From NCBI GenBank assembly GCA_900129595.1, contig FQWG01000009.1:62001-126000 (forward strand): 64,000 nucleotides of DNA. Reading direction: 5' to 3'. The notes below the pieces were generated by a model, which made no database searches, had not been told where the DNA came from, and saw only the letters and a program-made list of their open reading frames with translations. The first letter of the stretch is position 1, and every line of letters starts with the position of its first letter. Below are positions 56,728 through 64,000 of this stretch, piece by piece. A program made the translations under genes and the position numbers. The DNA is from Flavobacterium frigidimaris (GTDB lineage: Bacteria > Bacteroidota > Bacteroidia > Flavobacteriales > Flavobacteriaceae).

Positions 56728-57262
56728 GATAATAAAAAAAATAAAGTATAATCTTGGTGCCGATCGAATAGGTCCTGATCATCCTTTTACTCATTGGAGA
56801 TTATACTATAAAAGAGAAATGCTTTCTCTTTGTAAAAAGAAATTCAAGTATTTTTCCGATACTGCTGATTTTAGGCCAGGTGCTTATGCTGTAGGTTGTT
56901 CTAATATTGAGATTGGAAATCGTGTCGTAATTCGTCCAGGAGTTATGCTGTTTGGAGAATCTGAAAGTCTACAAACATCAATTATTATCGAGGATAATGT
57001 AATGATGGGATGTGGAGTTCATATTTATATAAATAACCACAAGTTTGACCAAATGAATATTCCTCTCATTGATCAAGGTTATTATCCGGATGAAGCAGTG
57101 ATTTTAAAAAATGGATGTTGGATTGGAGCCAATTCTATCTTGTTACCAGGTGTTACAGTAGGCAAAAACTCTGTTGTAGGTGCTGGTTCTATCGTAACGA
57201 AGTCTATTCCCGATGGCGTAGTTGCAGTTGGTAATCCTGCAAAAATAATTAGAAGTATTTGA
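56714..57262 (+). CDS. Hexapeptide-repeat acyltransferase
   Basis: A 182-residue left-handed beta-helix acetyltransferase. Hexapeptide repeats run from about residue 65 (I-E-I-G-N-R-V-V-I-R-P-G) to the end, closing with V-G-N-P-A-K-I-I. The probable catalytic His is in N-N-H-K-F. The N-terminal H-P-F-T-H-W-R-L segment resembles O-acetyltransferases in glycan loci. It overlaps the HisF-like gene by 14 nt, suggesting action on the same nonulosonic acid or its glycan, but the acceptor is unknown. Confidence 0.82.
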   Translation: MLIIEIIKKIKYNLGADRIGPDHPFTHWRLYYKREMLSLCKKKFKYFSDTADFRPGAYAVGCSNIEIGNRVVIRPGVMLFGESESLQTSIIIEDNVMMGCGVHIYINNHKFDQMNIPLIDQGYYPDEAVILKNGCWIGANSILLPGVTVGKNSVVGAGSIVTKSIPDGVVAVGNPAKIIRSI

Positions 57263-57263
57263 A

Positions 57264-58424
57264 ATGAAGTTTAAGAAGATCGTATACGTAGGATATTTCC
57301 CCTTATCAAATCTTGTATATCAAGATTATTATTTTGAAACTCTTTTAAAAAAGATGGTACTTGTAGATTACTTGGATGTTACAACTCTATTTTTCGAAGC
57401 GGAAAACCTGAATGAATACCCATACAAGGATGCTGTTAAGATCACTTCTTATAAAGAATTAGATGATTATTTCCTGAAGCAAGATAATTCTTGTACTTTA
57501 TATGTTTCATTAATTGGTTATGAATGGAGAGTAGTTAAGTTGTTTAGAGTTTTTACTAAGCATAAATTATATACAGGTGTCTTTGGTCGAGGTGTCTTTC
57601 CTAATATTTATGAATCTACAAGATCTAAATATATATTTAACCTTCAAAATTTTGGTTTTAATCGGTTAAGTATAATGATCAAGAATCGATTAGCAAGATT
57701 GTTTAAAATCAGTGGTTACATAAAAACATATGATTATATTTTTAGAGCAGGTGCATATGGACACTTAGCATTTGGTTATGGTAATGACATAGATTTATTA
57801 AAAGCTAACATTATTGATGTTAATACTGTTGATTATGATAAGTTTCTGATTGAAAAACAAAAAGAAGAGAAATCTAAAGATGATTACGTTGTTTTCTTAG
57901 ATCAATATTTTCCATATCATCCTGATACTGTATTTTTTAATATAAAAACAGTTGAGGCTAATAGATATTATAGAGAACTAAATGATTTTTTTGATAGATT
58001 TGAGAAAAGTACTAGTTTAAAAGTAGTAATCGCAGCTCATCCTAAAGCAGTTTTATATACTAATGAAAATCCATTCAATGGTAGAGAGGTTGTATTTTAT
58101 AAAGCAAATGAAATGGTAAAAGATGCTTCTATAGTTTTAACTCATAATAGTACTGCCATTTGTTTTCCTATTTGTTATAAAAAGAGGCTTGTTCTTTTGA
58201 CTAACAAATATTTAGAAGAAACTTTTCTTGACTATGAATTATCATTAAATGCCATAAAAAATGCATCAGGATGTTCAATTATCTGTATGGATTCTGATCA
58301 AATTGACGTTCCAATTGAAATAGATGAAAAATTATATCGAGAATATAGATATAAATACTTAACATCAGAAATAAGTGAATTTAAATTATCGAAAGATATT
58401 TTTTTAGACTTTATATCTAAATAA
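57264..58424 (+). CDS. Unassigned 386-residue protein; candidate nonulosonic acid (sialyltransferase-like) transferase
   Basis: I do not recognise a named family. There is no signal peptide or membrane segment, so it is cytoplasmic. In the C-terminal half an A-A-H-P-K motif (His259-Pro260) is followed 33 residues later by T-H-N-S-T-A (293-298). The order HP then S/T pair, preceded by an acidic-aromatic stretch [10 protein letters not shown] near 211-220, is like the CMP-binding region of bacterial sialyl- and polysialyltransferases and of Kps-type transferases. The gene lies between acyltransferases, just after the acetamidino trio, and no other obvious nonulosonic acid transferase is visible. 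The glycosyltransferase role is inference. Confidence 0.5.
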   Translation: MKFKKIVYVGYFPLSNLVYQDYYFETLLKKMVLVDYLDVTTLFFEAENLNEYPYKDAVKITSYKELDDYFLKQDNSCTLYVSLIGYEWRVVKLFRVFTKHKLYTGVFGRGVFPNIYESTRSKYIFNLQNFGFNRLSIMIKNRLARLFKISGYIKTYDYIFRAGAYGHLAFGYGNDIDLLKANIIDVNTVDYDKFLIEKQKEEKSKDDYVVFLDQYFPYHPDTVFFNIKTVEANRYYRELNDFFDRFEKSTSLKVVIAAHPKAVLYTNENPFNGREVVFYKANEMVKDASIVLTHNSTAICFPICYKKRLVLLTNKYLEETFLDYELSLNAIKNASGCSIICMDSDQIDVPIEIDEKLYREYRYKYLTSEISEFKLSKDIFLDFISK

Positions 58425-58438
58425 AAACAGAAAGAGAT

Positions 58439-58987
58439 ATGAATTTATGGATTTGGATAGTTAGAATTTTTCCTTCTGTTTTCGGAGGTTTATATTTAAG
58501 AAAGCTTTATTACTCAAAATTTTTTGGACATTCTGATTTTATTATTCCTGATAATGTTACCATGGATAATATTAGAAACATTAAAATTGGTAACTGTTTT
58601 AGAGTGTGTCCAGACGTGAAAATTTTTACAGAAAATGAAGGAGAAATAGAGATTGGAAATAATTTTTTTGCTAACTATAATTGTTTTTTTAGCGCAAATA
58701 AAGAAAAAATTGTAATCGGAAACGATTGTCTTCTAGGGCCAGATGTTTTAATAATAAATAGCAACCATGATACAAAAAGAAATATTTTAATAAGAGAACA
58801 GCCGAATGTTGCAAAAAAAATAGTGATAGGTAATAATGTTTGGATTGGAGCAAAAAGTATTATTTTGCCGGGAGTGACTATCGGAGATAATGCAGTCATC
58901 GCTGCAGGTTCAATAGTTAATAAAAATGTTGAACCGTATACTTTGGTTGGAGGAGTTCCCGCAAAATTTATAAAAATATTAATTTAG
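58439..58987 (+). CDS. Hexapeptide-repeat acyltransferase
   Basis: A 182-residue beta-helix acetyltransferase with a short hydrophobic N-terminus (W-I-W-I-V-R-I-F-P). Hexapeptide repeats begin around residue 45 (N-I-K-I-G-N-C-F) and end V-G-G-V-P-A-K-F-I. The likely catalytic His is in N-S-N-H-D. It differs from the acyltransferase at 56714, so it probably modifies another position or sugar. Acceptor not known. Confidence 0.83.
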   Translation: MNLWIWIVRIFPSVFGGLYLRKLYYSKFFGHSDFIIPDNVTMDNIRNIKIGNCFRVCPDVKIFTENEGEIEIGNNFFANYNCFFSANKEKIVIGNDCLLGPDVLIINSNHDTKRNILIREQPNVAKKIVIGNNVWIGAKSIILPGVTIGDNAVIAAGSIVNKNVEPYTLVGGVPAKFIKILI

Positions 58988-59019
58988 AATAAAATACTTT
59001 AGAGTATCTTTTTAATTCA

Positions 59020-60573
59020 ATGCAAAAATCATATACTAAAAATTATCTTAAAATTTATCTTTGGCAAGGGGTTTCCTTAGTATTAAATTTTCTCTCAATG
59101 TTTGTGGTTATTCCGTACCTAACTTCTGATCCTACTACTTATGGGATTTATACAGTCTGTATTTCTTTCTCCATATTCCTTGCTTATGCTGATTTGGGAT
59201 TTATGAGTGCTGGTCAAAAATTCGCAGCAGAATCTTTTGCTAAAGGTGATAGGGATGAAGAGATTAAGATAATCGGTTTTACTAATTTTATTTTGTTGTT
59301 ATTTTTGATTTTATTTTCTATAATCTTTGTTTATTTAAGTACTCAGCCAGAACTTTTGGTTAAAGATTTAAAAACTATAGAACAAAAACATGTGGCGTCT
59401 TCTTTACTTTTACTGCTAGCTATTTTTACCCCAACAACTTTATTGCAGCGCTTACTACAAATGATCTTTGGAGTTAGAATGGAAGATTTTATCATTCAAC
59501 GTACTAATACAATTGGAAGTATAATCAGGATATTATCTGTTTTATGGTTTTTCAGAGATGGTAACTATAATATTATTGGTTACTTCTCATTTGCACAAGT
59601 AGTTAATTTAATTGCTGCGCTAATCACTTTGCAGGTTGCACGGGTGAAGTATGATTATGATTTCAAAAAATTGTTTTTATCTATTTCTTTTAATAAAATT
59701 ATTTTTAGAAAGATAAAGGGATTGGCATTTGCTAGTTTGTTTGTTACTATTTCATGGATTTTGTATTATGAACTAGATACAGTAGCTATAGGCAAACTTC
59801 TTGGAGCCAGTGATGTTGCTATTTATGCCATTGGACTAACGATTCTTGCTTTTTTTAGAAGTATTCTAGGAATACTTTTTTCTCCCTTTAATGTGCGGTT
59901 CAATCATTTTGTAGGGAATGGCGAGGAAGAAAATTTAAAGTCTTTTTATTTACAGATTGTCTCAATTTTTGCTCCCATTGTGATGTTTCCTATGATTGCG
60001 ATTGCTATTTTTGCAAAGCCACTTGTAATTACCTGGGTTGGAGAAGATTATTGTGACTCAGTTCCGATTGTTCAATATTTAGTATTTTGTAATTTTTTTG
60101 CATTTATTACTTATCCTACTAATTTTATATTGCTAGCAAAAGAACGTCAAAAAGAATTGTATTTTATTAGCACTATTTTGCCAGTTGTTTTTTGGACAGG
60201 CATAGTTATTACAATAGGAATATGGGGGGTGAAATCATTTGCTATCTTTAAATTCATTGCATTTTTATTTTCGGCTCTTGTCTTATTTAAGCTTATGATT
60301 GGATATTTAAAAATAAATTTATTGGAATCATTAAAGATAATTTTTAGTCCTTTATTTTTGCCTATTTTATTTTTAACTTTAACTTCATTTGTTGTTCGGC
60401 AATATATGCCAGTTGAAAAATCCAAAGTTTATTTACTAGTTGTTGTTGGAGTAATCGGAGTGTTAATTTTAGCATCTTTTATTATTTTATATTTAACATC
60501 TTTGAAATGGAGAATCCAATTGAATAAAATTATAAAAGGCTTTGGAATAAAAAAATTCCAGAAATCTAATTAA
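59020..60573 (+). CDS. wzx: Wzx-type oligosaccharide flippase
   Basis: A 517-residue polytopic inner-membrane protein of the MOP/polysaccharide-transport group with about 12-14 hydrophobic segments spread across its length. It starts Y-L-K-I-Y-L-W-Q-G-V-S-L-V-L-N-F and has the family-typical Y-G-I-Y-T-V near residue 42. It would flip the undecaprenyl-linked repeat unit to the periplasm, where Wzz-controlled polymerisation and Wza-type export follow. Presence of Wzx implies a Wzy-dependent route, but no Wzy is found before the window ends. Confidence 0.9.
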   Translation: MQKSYTKNYLKIYLWQGVSLVLNFLSMFVVIPYLTSDPTTYGIYTVCISFSIFLAYADLGFMSAGQKFAAESFAKGDRDEEIKIIGFTNFILLLFLILFSIIFVYLSTQPELLVKDLKTIEQKHVASSLLLLLAIFTPTTLLQRLLQMIFGVRMEDFIIQRTNTIGSIIRILSVLWFFRDGNYNIIGYFSFAQVVNLIAALITLQVARVKYDYDFKKLFLSISFNKIIFRKIKGLAFASLFVTISWILYYELDTVAIGKLLGASDVAIYAIGLTILAFFRSILGILFSPFNVRFNHFVGNGEEENLKSFYLQIVSIFAPIVMFPMIAIAIFAKPLVITWVGEDYCDSVPIVQYLVFCNFFAFITYPTNFILLAKERQKELYFISTILPVVFWTGIVITIGIWGVKSFAIFKFIAFLFSALVLFKLMIGYLKINLLESLKIIFSPLFLPILFLTLTSFVVRQYMPVEKSKVYLLVVVGVIGVLILASFIILYLTSLKWRIQLNKIIKGFGIKKFQKSN

Positions 60574-60576
60574 AAG

Positions 60577-61839
60577 ATGAAGAATAAGGTTAAGAATAGG
60601 GTGCTGATTTTTACTGACTGTTATATATATGGAGGAAGTGAAAAATTAATGGCTTTTTTATTAAAAAATGAAATTCTAAATGATCATTTTGAATTTCTAT
60701 ATAGTTATAGAAAACATAAAGAATACGAAGTCGGATTAAAAAATGAAGGTTTGCTTGATAGAGAAAGTAACTTTCCTTTAAGCTTAATGTCTAATAATAC
60801 TTTATTCTACCGAATAAATCTTCTGACCATATCCAAATATTTGAAGGGAGTTATGAAAGTACCTTCTTTTCTACTTGAAAAGTTTAAAATATACTTTTCC
60901 TGGAATTTATTTAAGTTTATAATTTTATTGATTAGAACTAAACCGGATATAATTCACATAAATAATGGTGGGTATCCTGGCGCAAGTAGTTGCAGTGTAG
61001 TTGTTTTAGCTAATTATTTGACAATTAAAGCTAAAATCATTTATCAGGTTAATAATCAGGCTTTAGATCGTAAAAGTTATTTTGAGAAAATTTACGATCA
61101 ATTCATAAACAAAAATGTTAACGGTTTTATTAATGCCTCTTTTAGGGCTAAACAGCGTTTAGTTGAAGCAAGAGATTTTGATTCTGATAAAATATTTTTA
61201 GTCAATAATTGTGCCCCTTTACCAGTGATTAAAAATAATCGTGCAGAAATTTTAAAAGAATTAAAAATTCCTTCGGATAGTTTTCTTATAGTACAAGTGG
61301 CCTTTTTATCGGAACGGAAAGGGCAAAAATATTTAATAGATGCTTTATCTGAATTGTTTAAGAAAGAATTGCTTCCAGCAAAAAATATATATTGTGCCTT
61401 TATAGGAAATGGAGAGCAAGAAGATTATTTGAAAGAATATATTAATGAACTGGGACTGGCTTCTAATATTTTTATTTTAGGATATAAAAGTAATAGTGAA
61501 GATTACATCGCGGCTTGTGATTTATTTTTATTACCTTCTATTAAAGATGAAGATATGCCATTAGTTTTATTGTCTGCGTTGGGATACGGAAAGCCAATTA
61601 TAGCTAGTGATTTTGCGGGTATTTCTCAAGTGTTAGATACAAATGTTAATGGTGTTTTAGTTTCTAATGAGCTGTCAACTTTAGTTAATAATTTATCTAC
61701 TCAAATTTATCTACTTTATAAAGACGAGAATTTTAGAACCTTATTAGGTGTTAATGCAAAAAAAACCTATATAAATTATAGCCCTGAAAATTACGGATTA
61801 AAACTAAAACAAATTTATGACAAAATTTATGGTAGTTAA
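60577..61839 (+). CDS. GT4-family glycosyltransferase
   Basis: A 420-residue GT-B retaining glycosyltransferase. The Glycos_transf_1 domain covers residues ~215-400, with V-A-F-L-S-E-R-K-G-Q-K-Y-L, F-I-G-N-G-E-Q-E-D-Y-L and the donor-binding P-S-I-K-D-E-D-M-P-L-V-L-L-S-A-L-G-Y-G-K-P-I region. Donor and acceptor are not predictable. It follows wzx by 3 bp and overlaps the next gene by 23 nt. Confidence 0.88.
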   Translation: MKNKVKNRVLIFTDCYIYGGSEKLMAFLLKNEILNDHFEFLYSYRKHKEYEVGLKNEGLLDRESNFPLSLMSNNTLFYRINLLTISKYLKGVMKVPSFLLEKFKIYFSWNLFKFIILLIRTKPDIIHINNGGYPGASSCSVVVLANYLTIKAKIIYQVNNQALDRKSYFEKIYDQFINKNVNGFINASFRAKQRLVEARDFDSDKIFLVNNCAPLPVIKNNRAEILKELKIPSDSFLIVQVAFLSERKGQKYLIDALSELFKKELLPAKNIYCAFIGNGEQEDYLKEYINELGLASNIFILGYKSNSEDYIAACDLFLLPSIKDEDMPLVLLSALGYGKPIIASDFAGISQVLDTNVNGVLVSNELSTLVNNLSTQIYLLYKDENFRTLLGVNAKKTYINYSPENYGLKLKQIYDKIYGS

Positions 61840-62767
61840 AGAGACTATTTTATTGCTTGGGGGGTCGGGATTTATTGGTAGAAATATAATAAATTTTGTT
61901 ATAGTTAATAATGAGTTATTAAATTATAAAATAGTTGTTTTATCAAGAGATGTTCAAAATGATAAAATAGATAGTATAGAATATGTTTCTGGAGATTATG
62001 GTGATAGAAACATATTGATTCGTTTGTTTTCCAAATGGAATTTTAGCAAAGTATTTCATTGTGCTACTTCAACTACACCACTATCATCAAACAATAACAT
62101 ATTGTCTGATATCAATGGTAATTTGATTGCTACCGTTGGATTGTTAGATGTCATGAAAGATTTTGGTTGCACTTCTATATTATATTTCTCTTCTGGAGGA
62201 GCAGTTTACGGAGAAAAAAAAATAGAAATGATTTCTGAAAAAGAGACCTGTAATCCTGTTAGTTCTTATGGTGTAATAAAGCTTACAATTGAAAATTTTT
62301 TGAGACTGTATGAAAAGCAATTTGGAATTAATTATTTGATTTTAAGAGTTTCTAATCCATTTGGGAAATTCCATGTTTCTGAAAAACAAGGTGTTATTAA
62401 TATTGCGGTAAGAAGAGCTTTAAATAATGAAAGAATTGAGGTGTGGGGAGATGGAAATCAATCAAAAGATTATATTTTTGTTGAAGATTTGGTAAGAATT
62501 TTTTTTCAACTTTTAAAACAAGGTATTATTAATAAAACTATAAACATTGGGTCTGGTCAAACTTATCCATTGAATAAAGTATTAGACATGATAAAAATAA
62601 ATTTTCCTAAATTACAAATTGATTATGTTGAGTCTAAATCAACTGATGTTAAGGATTTTTGTCTAGATATTTCATTGATGAAATCATTAGTAGATTTTAA
62701 ATTTACTGATTTTGAGGAGGCTATTAAACAAACAATTATGTGGGAGAGATCCAGATATACTAATTAA
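61817..62767 (+). CDS. NAD-dependent sugar epimerase/dehydratase
   Basis: A 316-residue extended SDR with G-G-S-G-F-I-G-R near residue 14, S-S-G-G-A-V-Y-G and Y-G-V-I-K (Tyr/Lys pair). It overlaps the glycosyltransferase by 23 nt from ATG 61817; an internal ATG at 61829 is an alternative start. Its place directly before rfbF-rfbG suggests it may act on a CDP-deoxyhexose, for example as a 4-ketoreductase or 2-epimerase, but generic UDP-sugar epimerisation cannot be excluded. Confidence 0.8.
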   Translation: MTKFMVVKETILLLGGSGFIGRNIINFVIVNNELLNYKIVVLSRDVQNDKIDSIEYVSGDYGDRNILIRLFSKWNFSKVFHCATSTTPLSSNNNILSDINGNLIATVGLLDVMKDFGCTSILYFSSGGAVYGEKKIEMISEKETCNPVSSYGVIKLTIENFLRLYEKQFGINYLILRVSNPFGKFHVSEKQGVINIAVRRALNNERIEVWGDGNQSKDYIFVEDLVRIFFQLLKQGIINKTINIGSGQTYPLNKVLDMIKINFPKLQIDYVESKSTDVKDFCLDISLMKSLVDFKFTDFEEAIKQTIMWERSRYTN

Positions 62768-62798
62768 CATATTATAAAAAAAATAAACAGATAAAAGT

Positions 62799-63587
62799 AT
62801 GAAAACAGTAATATTATGTGGCGGATATGGTACCCGTATTCGTGATGTCGCAGATGATATTCCTAAGCCGATGATTCCAATAGGAGGAAAACCAATAATA
62901 TGGCACATTATGAAAACCTATGCAAGTTATGGATATAATAATTTTATATTGTGTATGGGATATAAAAGTGAAGTTATAAAAGATTTTTTCATCAATTATG
63001 AATTGAGAAGCTCCGATGTTACAATTAAATTAGGTAAAAAATCGGAGCAAATTATTTCTGAAGTAAGTCATGATGAAGATGGTTGGGAAGTAACTCTTGC
63101 TGAAACCGGCTTGAAGTCTATGACAGGAGCAAGAGTCAAGAGGATAAAAAAATATATAGGCGATGATCCTTATTTTATGCTTACATATGGTGATGGTGTT
63201 GGGGATATAGATATACAAAAATTGGTTACCTTTCACAAATCTCACGGTAAAATGGTGACCTTGACAGGTGTTAGACCTCCAGGACGTTTTGGTGAATTAG
63301 GTGTTGATGAAGATGGTTCTACAATTACAGGATTTAATGAAAAACCACAGGCAAGTGGAGGAAGAATCAACGGCGGTTACTTTGTTTGTAATAATGAATT
63401 TCTTGACTTACTTACAAATGAAGAAGATTTGGTTTTAGAACAGGAGCCAATGAAAAAACTTGTTGAAATGAGAGAACTGAAAGTATTTGAGCATGATGGA
63501 TTTTGGCAGCCAATGGATACGTCAAGAGAATATTCATTGCTGAACGATTTGTATAATAATGATAATGCACCTTGGGTAAAATGGTAA
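62799..63587 (+). CDS. rfbF: Glucose-1-phosphate cytidylyltransferase
   Basis: A 262-residue nucleotidyltransferase making CDP-glucose, first step to CDP-3,6-dideoxyhexoses and related sugars. The family-specific start L-C-G-G-Y-G-T-R-I-R-D-V is followed by P-K-P-M-I-P-I-G-G-K-P-I. Other matches are T-Y-G-D-G-V-G, G-R-F-G-E-L and F-W-Q-P-M-D-T. It overlaps rfbG by 7 nt. Confidence 0.95.
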   Translation: MKTVILCGGYGTRIRDVADDIPKPMIPIGGKPIIWHIMKTYASYGYNNFILCMGYKSEVIKDFFINYELRSSDVTIKLGKKSEQIISEVSHDEDGWEVTLAETGLKSMTGARVKRIKKYIGDDPYFMLTYGDGVGDIDIQKLVTFHKSHGKMVTLTGVRPPGRFGELGVDEDGSTITGFNEKPQASGGRINGGYFVCNNEFLDLLTNEEDLVLEQEPMKKLVEMRELKVFEHDGFWQPMDTSREYSLLNDLYNNDNAPWVKW

Positions 63588-64000
63588 ATAAAAAATTATT
63601 TGGAGACGTATATAAAGGGAAAAAAGTTTTAGTTACTGGAAATACTGGTTTTAAAGGAAGTTGGCTTTGTACGTGGCTTATATCATTAGGAGCAAATGTG
63701 TACGGTATATCAAAAGAGATTCCTACTAAACCATCAATGTTTGAGGAACTTGATCTTGCTAATAAAATGACACATTATATGGCTGATATTCGTGATTTTT
63801 CAAAAATGAATGAAATAATTAATCAGGTATCTCCGGATTTTGTATTTCATCTTGCAGCACAACCTATAGTATCCTTTTCTTATGCTGAGCCTTTAGACAC
63901 TATATCGAGTAATGTAATGGGAACTGCTAACATTTTAGAAGTCTTACGTAACTATAATAAACCTTGTATAGCGGTAATTATTACAAGTGATAAGTGCTAT
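63581..64000 (+). CDS. rfbG: CDP-glucose 4,6-dehydratase, partial (runs off the window)
   Basis: The first 140 codons of an extended SDR, translated from ATG 63581, which overlaps the rfbF stop. NAD-binding T-G-N-T-G-F-K-G-S-W is at residues ~19-28, followed by H-L-A-A-Q-P and I-T-S-D-K-C-Y at the window edge, the usual RfbG signature before the YxxxK. It would convert CDP-glucose to CDP-4-keto-6-deoxyglucose. The C-terminal part and any dideoxysugar genes lie past base 64000. Confidence 0.93.
   Translation, partial: MVNKKLFGDVYKGKKVLVTGNTGFKGSWLCTWLISLGANVYGISKEIPTKPSMFEELDLANKMTHYMADIRDFSKMNEIINQVSPDFVFHLAAQPIVSFSYAEPLDTISSNVMGTANILEVLRNYNKPCIAVIITSDKCY

Overview
The window looks like a chromosomal segment of a Flavobacterium-type member of the Bacteroidota. 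Evidence for this is the low G+C content, two SusC/SusD outer-membrane uptake pairs, promoters of the form TTG-N19/20-TAnnTTTG, mostly A-rich start contexts with no Shine-Dalgarno sequence, zinc-ligand-poor forms of L36 and S14, a UpxY-type antiterminator, and Flavobacteriaceae-style intergenic repeats.

Layout. (1) 1-8704, minus strand: two tandem SusC-SusD pairs. The first SusD is cut by the window edge. The SusC paralogues share a signal peptide, the N-terminal domain and part of the 5' leader. (2) 8705-9730: about 1 kb of divergent intergenic DNA with no supported gene. (3) 9731-27238, plus strand: the translation supercluster. It runs rpsL-rpsG-fusA-rpsJ, then a terminator and a new promoter, then the S10-spc-alpha block from rplC to rplQ, including secY, infA, rpmJ, rpoA, an internal promoter before rpsH and a hairpin leader before rpsD. 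(4) 27486-35434: housekeeping genes carA, eno and gltA, two adjacent amidinotransferase-fold hydrolases (DDAH-like and CtlX), marC on the minus strand, a CoA-binding protein and recR. (5) 35448-64000: a large surface-polysaccharide locus on the plus strand that continues past the window end.

The polysaccharide locus starts with a UDP-GlcNAc/GlcNAcA 4-epimerase, UDP-glucose 6-dehydrogenase and an UpxY/NusG-like antiterminator. A terminator, a palindrome and a strong promoter follow. Next come a TviB/WbpO-type dehydrogenase, ManC, RmlB, a Wza-type exporter and Wzz. The core, 45664-54160, is a nearly complete set for CMP-legionaminic acid or a close nonulosonic acid: a CapD-type dehydratase (LegB role), LegC, a PglD/NeuD-like LegH candidate, LegI, LegG, a CBS-nucleotidyltransferase like PtmE, LegF, and PtmF-like and PtmA-like oxidoreductases. 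It is followed directly by a WbuX-WbuY-WbuZ-type amidotransferase trio (PP-loop enzyme, HisH-like glutaminase, HisF-like barrel), the toolkit for turning an acetamido sugar into an acetamidino sugar. After that come two hexapeptide acyltransferases, an unassigned 386-residue protein with sialyltransferase-like HP and S/T motifs, a Wzx flippase, a GT4 glycosyltransferase, a sugar epimerase/dehydratase, and RfbF-RfbG for CDP-deoxyhexose synthesis.

Taken together, the locus predicts a Wzx-exported surface glycan carrying an acetamidino-legionaminic-type acid, possibly with uronic/HexNAcA and CDP-derived deoxysugars. No Wzy polymerase or initiating glycosyltransferase is visible before the window ends. 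The least familiar parts are the 386-residue candidate nonulosonic acid transferase, the HisF-like protein that has lost its first catalytic Asp, and the terminator-palindrome-promoter module after the antiterminator gene.
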